Of a stretch of DNA of 64,000 nucleotides, positions 19,455 through 27,366 are shown one piece after another. The number at the start of each line of letters is the position of its first letter. Position 1 is the first letter of the stretch. Below the pieces are notes generated by a model. The model was not told where the DNA came from. It made no database searches and saw nothing but the letters and a program-made list of their open reading frames with translations. A program made the position numbers and the translations under genes. The DNA is from Methylomusa anaerophila (GTDB lineage Bacteria > Bacillota > Negativicutes > Sporomusales > Sporomusaceae), in contig NZ_AP018449.1 in NCBI RefSeq assembly GCF_003966895.1, positions 2,249,501 through 2,313,500 on the forward strand, in the 5' to 3' direction.

Positions 19455-21035
19455 TTACCGCCCCTCCGGCACGGCGGCAGTATCCGTGGTCCGCCGCCGG
19501 ATGAACAGCGCCAGCAGGCCGCTGGCAAAACACACAAAAGAAACCGTGAAAAACACGTCTTGAAATGATAATATGGAAGCCTGCCGGGAAACCAGCTCAC
19601 TTAACAGTGCTTTGAGCATCACATGCTGCTGCGGCAAAAAGCCCTGTCCTGTTAACCAGCCGTGAGTCGCTGCCTGCAGCATGGTACTGTCCATCCCCTG
19701 GTTGCCCCACAGTGCCTGCAGCAGGCGGTATATGTCACTGGACGAATGAGTAGCGGGGTTGAGATATTCCTTTAGGACGGCCGTATGATAGATTTCCCGG
19801 CGCGTCAGCAAGGTCTCGGCAAACACGACCCCCATACTGCCGCCGATGATTTTCGCCAGGTTAAAAATTCCCGAACCAACACCGATCTTATCTTGGGGCA
19901 GGGATGATACCGCACAATTGGTTAATGGCGACATGGTAAGCCCCAGACCCATACCGAATAAAGCCAGGCGGATAAAAAAATTGTGGCTGGAATAATCGGC
20001 GTTAATGGTATCCAGTGAGTATAACGCGCCGGCAATCATCATGATACCGGCAAAAGCCGGCAGGCGCGAGCCGAAACGGTCGGCCAGCCGCCCGCCAAGC
20101 GGCGAGAATACAACCATGGTAGCCGTCAGCGGCAGCAGCATTAAGCCGGCGGTAGTGGAGCTATACCCTAAAATTGATTTGAGAAAAAACGGTAATAAGA
20201 AGTTCCCGCCGTAGAAAGCAACAAAGGAGATAAAGCCGATAATATTGGCTACGGCAAAGGTGGAATTGCCAAACAGCTGCATATCAATCATGGGCTTTTC
20301 CACCTTGAATTCCACTGCCAGAAACAGCACAAATGCGGTAAACGCCAGATAAAACAGCGACAGAATATAAAGAGAGTCCCAGCCTTCCTTCTGGCCCTGA
20401 TTCAGGGCAACCAGCAGCGAACTGATACTGGTAATAAGGAGGGCGGCCCCTGCAAAATCCATGCTGACCGTCAAATTGCGGCCGGATTTGGGGATTACGG
20501 CCGTTGCAAAGATAATACTGAGTACACAGACAGGGCCCACCGAGAAAAAGATCCAGCGCCAGTCAAAATTCTCGATTATATAGCCGCCGACAGTCGGCCC
20601 CATGGCGCCCCCCGCGGCGGCCATGGCGCTCCACAATCCCAGCGCCTGCCCCCGCTCGTGCGCGGCAAAGGTTTGCGCCACAATGGTCATGGCATTGGGC
20701 AACAGCATGCCGGCGCCTATTCCCTGCGCAATCCGGAAAATGACCATGGCCGTCGAGTTTGTGGCTATACCGCAAAGCAAGGAGGCCGCGGTAAAGAGCA
20801 CTAATCCTACTATATACACTGTTTTGGCTCCGAATTGATCACCCAGTTTGCCAGTCAGCGGCAAGGTAGAACCATAGGGCAGCATATACCCCAGCGACAC
20901 CCAGACAATGGAGTCCATATTAAAGTTCAGGGCGGACATAATATTGGGCAGGGCGATATTAACGCAGCTACTGACGTAAGCGCTCAGCACCGTTCCCAGA
21001 CAAACAGCACACAAAATCGCATATTTTTTTAGCAT
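19455..21035 (-). CDS. MFS multidrug efflux transporter, DHA2 (EmrB/QacA) family
   Basis: A 526-residue transporter with about 14 hydrophobic segments. Family motifs include INIALPNIMSALNF in TM1, GKLGDQFGAKTVY (motif A) and RIAQGIGAGMLLPNAMTIVA (motif B). GLWSAMAAAGGAMGPTVGGYI is the antiporter motif C. It lies directly downstream of an HlyD/EmrA-type adaptor, so the pair should form an EmrAB-like drug efflux system across the inner membrane, with an outer-membrane factor encoded elsewhere. Such systems fit a diderm Firmicute. Confidence 0.93.
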   Translation of the reverse strand: MLKKYAILCAVCLGTVLSAYVSSCVNIALPNIMSALNFNMDSIVWVSLGYMLPYGSTLPLTGKLGDQFGAKTVYIVGLVLFTAASLLCGIATNSTAMVIFRIAQGIGAGMLLPNAMTIVAQTFAAHERGQALGLWSAMAAAGGAMGPTVGGYIIENFDWRWIFFSVGPVCVLSIIFATAVIPKSGRNLTVSMDFAGAALLITSISSLLVALNQGQKEGWDSLYILSLFYLAFTAFVLFLAVEFKVEKPMIDMQLFGNSTFAVANIIGFISFVAFYGGNFLLPFFLKSILGYSSTTAGLMLLPLTATMVVFSPLGGRLADRFGSRLPAFAGIMMIAGALYSLDTINADYSSHNFFIRLALFGMGLGLTMSPLTNCAVSSLPQDKIGVGSGIFNLAKIIGGSMGVVFAETLLTRREIYHTAVLKEYLNPATHSSSDIYRLLQALWGNQGMDSTMLQAATHGWLTGQGFLPQQHVMLKALLSELVSRQASILSFQDVFFTVSFVCFASGLLALFIRRRTTDTAAVPEGR

Positions 21036-21094
21036 AATTAAAAAGAACCTTTCGCTACAAGCCAGGCCTTGGGGCTGCTGTCACGCCTATCTGC

Positions 21095-22114
21095 CTATTT
21101 TGTAATAATATGAATGATGGCCGACATGCCGGGCTTCAGCACATACTCGGACTCTTCGGCCTTTATTTTAATCGGCAGCCGCTGGGTAACCTTGGTAAAA
21201 TTAGCAGAGCTATTTTCGGTCGGCAGCAACGCGAACTGAGACCCGGCGGCCGGACCGACTTCACTGACCCGGCCGGTAAATTTTTTATCCGGATAGGCAT
21301 CAACGGTAAATTCCACCGGCTGGCCCACCTTGATCCGGCCAATATAGGTTTCCTCAATATTGGCACCGATCCAGACATCGGCAAGGTTACTTATGCTGAA
21401 TAGCTGCTGGCCAAAGGCAATAACTTCGCCGGCCTCAATTGATTTTAGGGCGATTACGCCGCCGACGGGTGCCTTAATCTCGGTATCAGTCAGGAGGATT
21501 TCGGCGTTTTTTAAGGCGGCCTGTGCTTGCTGCACCTGGGCCTGAGCCATCATGATATCTTCTTTGCGCGAGCCTTCGACGCTCAGGCTGTACTGCTCGG
21601 TGGCGGCGATATATTGAGCCTGCGCGACCTCATAGGCTGTCTTACTGGCATCTCTTTGCTGAACCGATATGGCTCCCTGCTGGTAAAGAGCTTCATCCCG
21701 CTCACTGTTTTTGCGGGTATTTTCCAGATTGGCTTTGGCCTGCAAGGTTGCCGCATTGACTTGTGCAACTTCCTGCGGCCGGTTACCGGCAGTCGTCGCA
21801 GCCAGTTTAGCCTGGGCCATGGCTAAATTGGCTTTGGCTTGCTCCACCTGCGCCTCAAACTCCTGCCGCTCAAGCACGGCAATGATCTGGCCTTCTTTGA
21901 CATGATCCCCTTCTTTTACCAGTACATTTTGAATCCGGCCGTTAACCTTGGCGCTCACGGCAACGATGGTGCCTTTTACCCGGGCATCGTCGGTGGAAAC
22001 CATCCGGCTGGCGCGAATCCACCACCATGCGCCGCCAACAACTAAAATAGCTACCAATACCCCGCAGATCATGACCATCTGCCGGTTACTCAGTTTAGAA
22101 GTCTCTTTTTCCAC
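21095..22114 (-). CDS. HlyD/EmrA-family membrane fusion protein
   Basis: A 339-residue adaptor with one N-terminal transmembrane helix (VMICGVLVAILVVGGAWWW). The lipoyl half-motifs VSAKVNGRIQNVLVKEGDHV and DTEIKAPVGGVIALKSIEAG flank a coiled-coil hairpin rich in Ala, Gln and Glu (about residues 80-200). A beta-barrel region VWIGANIEETYIGRIKVGQ follows. It would bridge the inner-membrane pump to the cell exterior. The start is GTG at 22114 after a GAGGG site. It is transcribed with the downstream MFS gene and controlled by the adjacent padR. Confidence 0.93.
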   Translation of the reverse strand: MEKETSKLSNRQMVMICGVLVAILVVGGAWWWIRASRMVSTDDARVKGTIVAVSAKVNGRIQNVLVKEGDHVKEGQIIAVLERQEFEAQVEQAKANLAMAQAKLAATTAGNRPQEVAQVNAATLQAKANLENTRKNSERDEALYQQGAISVQQRDASKTAYEVAQAQYIAATEQYSLSVEGSRKEDIMMAQAQVQQAQAALKNAEILLTDTEIKAPVGGVIALKSIEAGEVIAFGQQLFSISNLADVWIGANIEETYIGRIKVGQPVEFTVDAYPDKKFTGRVSEVGPAAGSQFALLPTENSSANFTKVTQRLPIKIKAEESEYVLKPGMSAIIHIITK

Positions 22115-22208
22115 AAAATTCCCTCGCCTTTTTCTGCTTATATTTTGTCTTGTTCTGTTAATAAACGATAGATTTTTTCATCCCTGCTTGTAAAATGCTT
22201 GTAAAACG

Positions 22209-22568
22209 TTAATGCGGGAGTAAATCCTCCCGCAAAACAGAGATCTTCCATTCCAGGTGCTTGAGCCGCTCTGCCAGCATTGTCTCCAATGCCGGGATAC
22301 GGCCCAGGCCGGCTGCCGTAATGGTATAAATCCGTTTATTCCGCCTAACCGGGCTATCCCATTCCCCAACGATATATCCCTTTTCCTCCATCCTTCTGAG
22401 CAGCGGATAGAGGGCATTGGTGTTCGGCGTGTAGGCGTTTTGCGTACGCTGCCTGATCTCCTCCGCCAATTTGTTGCCGTGCGCCGGCTCTTGCTGCAAT
22501 ATTTTCAATATATATATGCCAAGAACCAATCGCATGAAACTTAAACAATCGTCAGTCCTGGACGCCAA
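22209..22568 (-). CDS. PadR-family transcriptional regulator
   Basis: A 119-residue winged-helix repressor with the PadR core: ILQQEPAHGNKLAEEI, then NTNALYPLLRRMEEKGYIVG and RIYTITAAG. The frame stays open further upstream to 22655, but a promoter (TTGACC at 22632-22637, TATTAT at 22609-22614 on the minus strand) lies inside that extension. The TTG at 22568 with a GAGGGGA site is therefore the likely start. It probably represses the hlyD-mfs efflux genes directly downstream and itself. Confidence 0.9.
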   Translation of the reverse strand: MASRTDDCLSFMRLVLGIYILKILQQEPAHGNKLAEEIRQRTQNAYTPNTNALYPLLRRMEEKGYIVGEWDSPVRRNKRIYTITAAGLGRIPALETMLAERLKHLEWKISVLREDLLPH

Positions 22569-22582
22569 AAAAATCCCCTCGC

Positions 22583-22637
22583 TAAATTTATTAAATTTAT
22601 CATTATTAATAATATCAACTTTTGGTTTATGGGTCAA
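22583..22637 (-). promoter_or_regulatory. padR efflux operon promoter with operator-like palindrome
   Basis: On the minus strand TTGACC and TATTAT are spaced by exactly 17 nt. Just downstream, the AT-rich near-palindrome TAAATTTATTAAATTTA (22583-22599) lies where a repressor would block the start of transcription, before the padR TTG codon. Confidence 0.7.
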
Positions 22638-22885
22638 TAGCATAAATAAGGGCATTGACTTGTTGACTTACTTATTAGAGTTAAAAGAAAACGGTTCCAA
22701 GAATTTTGCGGTGTAGCCTTTTTAGGGTGAGTAAGAGTTCAGGTCTTGATTCGTTATGTTTTTAAAATAATCAAATTAAAGTATGTTAAAGTATGTAAAT
22801 AAAAGTTCATGATAAATAAGAAGGAAATTTCCTGTTGAGAAGTAAATATATGGAAATAAACTAATTTAATAAGGAGGGTTTATAA

Positions 22886-24493
22886 ATGAAACGTTTCTTT
22901 TCCGGCTTAATGATTTCAATGCTGACATTTATACTCTTATTCTGTGTTTATACTTCAACAGCAGCAGCGAAAGCGGATGATGTGGAAATAACTTTGATCA
23001 CACCATTATCCGTTAGTAAGGCAGTAGCCTTTCCGGTGGTGGCTAAGGTTACAAACAATAAGTTGGCAGGTGATATTCAGCTAAAAAAAGCCACATGGAA
23101 CTGGGCGCAAAGGGAATACGTTAAGGAAATAAATCAAGCAATTCGGCCCGGTGGGGAAGCGCGCCAGGCATTGAAAACGTTACAAGGCAAAAATGAAAGA
23201 GGTACCTTAAGCGCGGCTGAACAAAATCAAGCAAAAGCTCATTATGAAAATTTGAAGAAAGCTACCAGTTACGTTCGATTTACGGTTACCAAGGAGATGG
23301 CGGCAGAGCTTTTGGCTAAGGGTTCGATAAAATTGAGCATTGATTTAACCGGGCAAAGTCTCTCGGATCAAAATGAAGTGCATGCTTTACAGGAAGTTGT
23401 ATTGACGGCGGGGCGTGCCCCGGAGAGGCCGCCTGTTGCCCCCGGCGCTCACCACAGCGACTGGTATTTCGGGGACACCCATTCCCACTCAACATACACC
23501 TGGGACTACTACTTCGGTGACGGGATTTACACCATTCCGGAATTAAAATCTTTAGCAATGGCAGCCGGCCTGGATTGGCTTGTTCTGACCGACCACTCCT
23601 ATTGCCTGGATGCCAATAAATATACTGAACAGAAAAATACTGTCACTTCCCTGTCGGACGGCACATTTGCCTTTCTCTACGGTGAAGAGCTTTCCGCCGC
23701 CGAGCTGGTAAACGGCGTTAAAGCCTATGATACTTGCCACTTTGGGAGTATCCTGAACAGTACTTTTGTCCCCAGCCAGACTGATATATTCCGGAAAGCT
23801 TCATCGCCGGATTCCCAGCAGGCTATTAACTATATAAAGCAGTATGGGGGACTTGTAAAAACAAACCATCCCAACTGGGGAACAGGGGTGCTGGAAGCCT
23901 GGAATTTTAACATTAATACTTATCCGTACACCCACGGAGAAACCGGCATGGAAATCATAAATGCCAGCTCAAGCAGCGACACCAACCTCGGTTCAACTAC
24001 CCGCTGGATTGATCATCGGCTGCTGAACGGAGAAAAAGTATTCCCCTTTGCCGGCAGCGATACGGAATCCTCCAATTATTTGGGCGGGGCTTACACGGTG
24101 GTATATGCCGATTATTTAACGCAGCAAAACATTAAAGACAACCTTGGACTGGGTCACCATTACGTGACGACACGCCCGGGTCTGGCGGAATGGGCGAGAA
24201 AAAGCGGCACCTCAACCTGGTCCTGGATGGGAGACAGCCTCACGATAGGCAGCGGCAACGCAGAGGTGTACATATCCTATGCGGACAGTGCCGATTCCCT
24301 GGACATAGTCGTGATGAAAGGAAAAACGGGATGGACTGCGGAACAGCAGGTTTACGCCAAGACAGTCAGCCCAGGAAGCGGCTTTTTCACCATAACTGTC
24401 GGTGTGGAGCCCGGAAGTTATCTGCGGGCATACTGCAAGGAAAAGACCAACGGAAATTATCGGGCTTTTACAACGCCGATATGGTTTAACTAA
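22886..24493 (+). CDS. Secreted PHP-domain metallohydrolase, CehA/McbA-like
   Basis: A 535-residue protein with a Sec signal peptide (MKRFFSGLMISMLTFILLFC ending near TAAAKA). After a helical N-terminal region of about 190 residues comes a PHP-like metal-binding domain: WYFGDTHSHSTYTWD, LDWLVLTDHSYC, FLYGEELSA, TNHPNWG and FAGSDTESSN. Such domains hydrolyse phosphoester or carbamate bonds; the substrate here is unknown. The C-terminal part may be a beta domain (ITVGVEPGSYLRAYCKEK). AAGGAGG precedes the ATG. It is a single-gene unit closed by a terminator. Confidence 0.8.
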   Translation: MKRFFSGLMISMLTFILLFCVYTSTAAAKADDVEITLITPLSVSKAVAFPVVAKVTNNKLAGDIQLKKATWNWAQREYVKEINQAIRPGGEARQALKTLQGKNERGTLSAAEQNQAKAHYENLKKATSYVRFTVTKEMAAELLAKGSIKLSIDLTGQSLSDQNEVHALQEVVLTAGRAPERPPVAPGAHHSDWYFGDTHSHSTYTWDYYFGDGIYTIPELKSLAMAAGLDWLVLTDHSYCLDANKYTEQKNTVTSLSDGTFAFLYGEELSAAELVNGVKAYDTCHFGSILNSTFVPSQTDIFRKASSPDSQQAINYIKQYGGLVKTNHPNWGTGVLEAWNFNINTYPYTHGETGMEIINASSSSDTNLGSTTRWIDHRLLNGEKVFPFAGSDTESSNYLGGAYTVVYADYLTQQNIKDNLGLGHHYVTTRPGLAEWARKSGTSTWSWMGDSLTIGSGNAEVYISYADSADSLDIVVMKGKTGWTAEQQVYAKTVSPGSGFFTITVGVEPGSYLRAYCKEKTNGNYRAFTTPIWFN

Positions 24494-24517
24494 CTGAGTA
24501 TTTTATTGTTTATGAGC

Positions 24518-24550
24518 AGGCTCCTAAGACGGGAGCCTATTTTTTTTTTA
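24518..24550 (+). terminator. Terminator after the PHP-domain gene
   Basis: AGGCTCCT and GGGAGCCT form an eight-base-pair stem around a five-base loop, followed by a run of nine or ten T. Confidence 0.9.
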
Positions 24551-24613
24551 TTACTGAAACATGAGAACGGGGACCCGGTCATCTTATTTGTTAGCTTCGC
24601 AGTTAATACTTTA

Positions 24614-24670
24614 TTTAGTTGACATTTCAACTAAATGGCAATATAATTTAGATTAGTTGAAATATCAACT
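24614..24670 (+). promoter_or_regulatory. Consensus promoter overlapped by two MarR-type operators
   Basis: TTGACA (24619-24624) and TATAAT (24642-24647) with a 17-nt spacer make a perfect sigma-A promoter. Two almost identical palindromes, AGTTGACATTTCAACT (core of 24614-24635) and AGTTGAAATATCAACT (24655-24670), cover the -35 box and the start site. This is the layout of an autorepressed MarR gene. Confidence 0.85.
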
Positions 24671-24726
24671 TATTTTAATATTTTGAATGTACTGGAGGAG
24701 TTAGCATCGGCAGACTAACAAGTGAA

Positions 24727-25203
24727 GTGCTGCGGGAGGCCGGTATGCTTGCCCGCTGCATCCAATCCATCTGTGACATCAAGTATCGGGAAATTAGCCT
24801 GCAAAGAGGTCAATTCATTTTTTTAACCCGCATTTGCGAGAATCCGGGAATTAACCTGATTGAATTGTCCAACATCCTAAAAGTGGACAAGGCAACAACT
24901 ACTAAGGCGATAAAAAAGCTGCAAGAAGAGAATTATGTATTAAGAAATCGTAATGAAACCGATAAAAGGATGTGGCATCTGTTTCCTTCGCCAAAAGCAC
25001 AGGAAATCTATGCTTATATTATTCAGGATGAAAACAAGAATATTGAAACTTGTTTTACCGGTTTTAGCCCGGAAGAAAGAGAGGCTGTATATAAATTACT
25101 CAAACGGATGCGTGAGAATATTGAACAGGATTGGCGGGATTTAAAAAGATACAAAGAGGAACAGGGAGGAACAGGAATAAACTTTTCGAATGCGGGAAAG
25201 TGA
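24727..25203 (+). CDS. MarR-family transcriptional regulator
   Basis: A winged-helix regulator of about 158 residues. Its core is GQFIFLTRICENPGINLIEL, SNILKVDKATTTKAIKKLQE and the wing VLRNRNETDKRMWHLFPS. The annotated start is GTG 24727. However, the GGAGGAG site at 24694-24700 points to codon 24706, which is ATC and would begin IGRLTSEVLREAGML. Related proteins typically begin MGRLTSE, so the native start is either a rare ATC or a mutated ATG. Two palindromic operators overlap its promoter, indicating autoregulation. Two GNAT genes follow. Confidence 0.9.
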   Translation: MLREAGMLARCIQSICDIKYREISLQRGQFIFLTRICENPGINLIELSNILKVDKATTTKAIKKLQEENYVLRNRNETDKRMWHLFPSPKAQEIYAYIIQDENKNIETCFTGFSPEEREAVYKLLKRMRENIEQDWRDLKRYKEEQGGTGINFSNAGK

Positions 25204-25225
25204 TCAATCAGGAGGCAATTTTTTA

Positions 25226-25726
25226 ATGGAAGAGGAAGAAATTATTATAAAAAAGTATTCGGCAGAATACAAAGATGAAATTATTGATTTAATTCTTGAT
25301 ATTCAGCAAAATGAATTTCAGATTCCTATTAAAAAAGAAGATCAACCGGATTTGAATGATATACCTAATTTCTATCAAGCCTTACATGGGAATTTTTGGA
25401 TGGCAATTTGCAACAACCGGGTGGTGGGAACTATTTCATTGCGCGATATCGGGAATAAGCAAGGCGCATTGCGAAAGATGTTTGTAAAAGCAGCTTATAG
25501 GGGCAGTAGCTATAATATAGGGAAATTGCTGCTGTTAAACCTGATTCACTGGGCCAGGGAACACTACATTCAAGAAATTTACCTTGGAACAACTGAAAAA
25601 TTTTTGGCAGCCCATCGTTTTTATGAAAAAAATGGATTTGTTCAAATAGCTAAAGCGGACCTGCCGGATGCTTTTCCCATAATGAAGGTAGATTCAAGAT
25701 TTTACAGATTGTATATAAAGGAGTAG
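25226..25726 (+). CDS. GNAT-family N-acetyltransferase
   Basis: A 166-residue GNAT-fold protein starting at ATG 25226 after AGGAGG. Conserved strands are visible: FWMAICNNRVVGTISLRDIG, then a modified acetyl-CoA loop KAAYRGSSYNIGKLLLL (in place of the usual RGxGxG), and LAAHRFYEKNGFVQI near the end. The gene follows marR by 22 nt and is probably in its regulon. The substrate is unknown. The altered pyrophosphate loop may lower acetyl-CoA affinity. Confidence 0.87.
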   Translation: MEEEEIIIKKYSAEYKDEIIDLILDIQQNEFQIPIKKEDQPDLNDIPNFYQALHGNFWMAICNNRVVGTISLRDIGNKQGALRKMFVKAAYRGSSYNIGKLLLLNLIHWAREHYIQEIYLGTTEKFLAAHRFYEKNGFVQIAKADLPDAFPIMKVDSRFYRLYIKE

Positions 25727-25810
25727 CTGGAGTAGGGGAATGAAGGCCAAAATTTTGTTAAAAAAGAAAAAGAGCGTAAGTGAATTTTGAGTGTCGGGGA
25801 GGAATAATGA

Positions 25811-26251
25811 ATGGAAATCCAGGTTATTATTGCTAATACTGCTAAAGAACGGGAGAAAGCATATGCTATCAGACGCCGGGTATTTATCGAAGAACAAAAT
25901 GTTCCGGCAGAGTTGGAACTTGATGAATATGACAACCATAAAAATACGCAACATGTGCTTTTGTTTACCGATAAAGAGAAGGCAGTGGGAACAGCCAGAT
26001 TTCGTCCCTATGGCGATGGTGTTTTAAAGATTGAGCGCGTAGCTGTTCTGGCTGAGCAACGCGGCGGCGGTGTTGGCAGAATGATAATGGAAGCAATTGA
26101 AACTGAGGCCCGAAAAGCAGGGTATAAATGTTTGAAACTGAGCGCACAGCTGCACGCCAGAAAATTTTATGAGCGTCTCGGCTATCAGTCCTATGGCGAA
26201 GTATATCTTGACGCCGGTATTAAACATATTGCCATGACAAAGACAATTTAG
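25811..26251 (+). CDS. GNAT-family N-acetyltransferase, YjcF/ElaA-like
   Basis: A 146-residue GNAT protein. Its N-terminus (AIRRRVFIEEQNVPAELELDE, then YDNHKNTQHVLL) is characteristic of the ElaA/YjcF subgroup. The acetyl-CoA loop is QRGGGVGRMIMEA and the C-terminal strand is HARKFYERLGYQSYG, followed by EVYLDAGIKHIAMTK. GGAGGA precedes the ATG. It is the third gene of the marR-GNAT-GNAT run. The acceptor substrate is not known. Confidence 0.9.
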   Translation: MEIQVIIANTAKEREKAYAIRRRVFIEEQNVPAELELDEYDNHKNTQHVLLFTDKEKAVGTARFRPYGDGVLKIERVAVLAEQRGGGVGRMIMEAIETEARKAGYKCLKLSAQLHARKFYERLGYQSYGEVYLDAGIKHIAMTKTI

Positions 26252-26309
26252 ATAAGACCGGAAAAGGGTAAAGGCGTATAATTTTTTTTCGCATGACAAG
26301 GCATTCTGC

Positions 26310-26338
26310 TTGACATTGCCTGGTGATTTTATTACAAT
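26310..26338 (+). promoter_or_regulatory. Promoter for rplM-rpsI
   Basis: TTGACA at 26310-26315 and TACAAT at 26333-26338 are spaced by 17 nt. The transcript would have a leader of about 105 nt before rplM. In Firmicutes such leaders can be regulated by L13; no clear leader motif is identified here. Confidence 0.8.
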
Positions 26339-26451
26339 AATTTTATGAGATTTTTGCCATGACTTCCATTAGCCCCGGAACTCAAGGTTAAGAAATCATT
26401 TAAAAATGATTAACTACTTCTGGTCTTTATGCTTGTGATAGGAGGATAGAC

Positions 26452-26889
26452 ATGAAAACCTTTATGGCCAATCCGGCCAATATTGAGCGCAAATGGTACG
26501 TTGTCGACGCTGAAGGAAAAACTCTTGGTCGATTAGCCGTCGAAGTTGCCAAAGTTCTGCGCGGCAAACATAAACCGATTTTTACCCCCCATGTAGATAC
26601 CGGCGACCATGTAATTGTGGTCAATGCTGATAAAGTTGCCTTTACCGGCAATAAACTCACGCAAAAAACTTATTTCCGTCATTCCGGTTACCCAGGTGGA
26701 ACTACCTTTACGACTGCCGGCAAAATGCTTGCCGACAAGCCGGAAAGAGTAGTAGAGATTGCTGTAAAAGGCATGCTGCCCAAAAACCGTTTAGGACGGG
26801 CAATGTACCGAAAACTTAGCGTTTATGCCGGTCCGAACCATCCGCATGCTGCGCAGCAGCCGGAAGTTCTGGAACTCAACATTCGCTAA
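26452..26889 (+). CDS. rplM: 50S ribosomal protein L13
   Basis: L13 (145 residues) binds 23S rRNA early in assembly. Family text: [40 protein letters not shown] and [20 protein letters not shown], then [19 protein letters not shown] precedes the ATG. It is paired with rpsI, as is nearly universal, but here starts a new transcription unit away from truA. Confidence 0.97.
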   Translation: MKTFMANPANIERKWYVVDAEGKTLGRLAVEVAKVLRGKHKPIFTPHVDTGDHVIVVNADKVAFTGNKLTQKTYFRHSGYPGGTTFTTAGKMLADKPERVVEIAVKGMLPKNRLGRAMYRKLSVYAGPNHPHAAQQPEVLELNIR

Positions 26890-26912
26890 TACCGGAAAGG
26901 AGGAACAATAGA

Positions 26913-27305
26913 ATGGCATTGGTTACTTACTACGGCACAGGCCGCAGAAAAACCTCGGTTGCCAGAGTTCGTCTGGTTCCGGGTGAAGGAAAAATTATCG
27001 TTAACCGGCGGGCGCTGGATGATTACTTTGGCCTTAAGACCCTTGAACTTATTGTGAAGCAGCCGCTCAACCTCACTGACACTCTTGGCAAATATGATGT
27101 ACTTGCCAATGTTGAAGGCGGCGGTGTTTCCGGCCAAGCCGGCGCTGTACGGCATGGTATTGCCCGCGCGTTGCTAAAGGTCGACACTGAATTCCGCCCG
27201 GCTCTTAAAAAAGCCGGCCTGCTTACCCGTGACCCAAGGGAAAAAGAGCGTCGCAAATACGGCCTCAAAAAAGCCCGCAAAGCTTCCCAGTTCTCCAAAC
27301 GTTAA
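26913..27305 (+). CDS. rpsI: 30S ribosomal protein S9
   Basis: S9 (130 residues) reaches the P-site tRNA with its C-terminal tail. Landmarks are [39 protein letters not shown] and the tail [22 protein letters not shown] (here [19 protein letters not shown]). AAAGGAGG precedes the ATG, 23 nt after rplM. Confidence 0.97.
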   Translation: MALVTYYGTGRRKTSVARVRLVPGEGKIIVNRRALDDYFGLKTLELIVKQPLNLTDTLGKYDVLANVEGGGVSGQAGAVRHGIARALLKVDTEFRPALKKAGLLTRDPREKERRKYGLKKARKASQFSKR

Positions 27306-27321
27306 TATTATCTATGCAATT

Positions 27322-27353
27322 AAAACCCCGCTGGAAATACCGGCGGGGTTTTT
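27322..27353. terminator. Terminator after rpsI
   Basis: AAAACCCCGC and GCGGGGTTTTT form a ten-base-pair stem. A and T runs on both sides let it serve both rpsI and the convergent oppA-like gene. Confidence 0.9.
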
Positions 27354-27366
27354 GACTGCATCAGAT

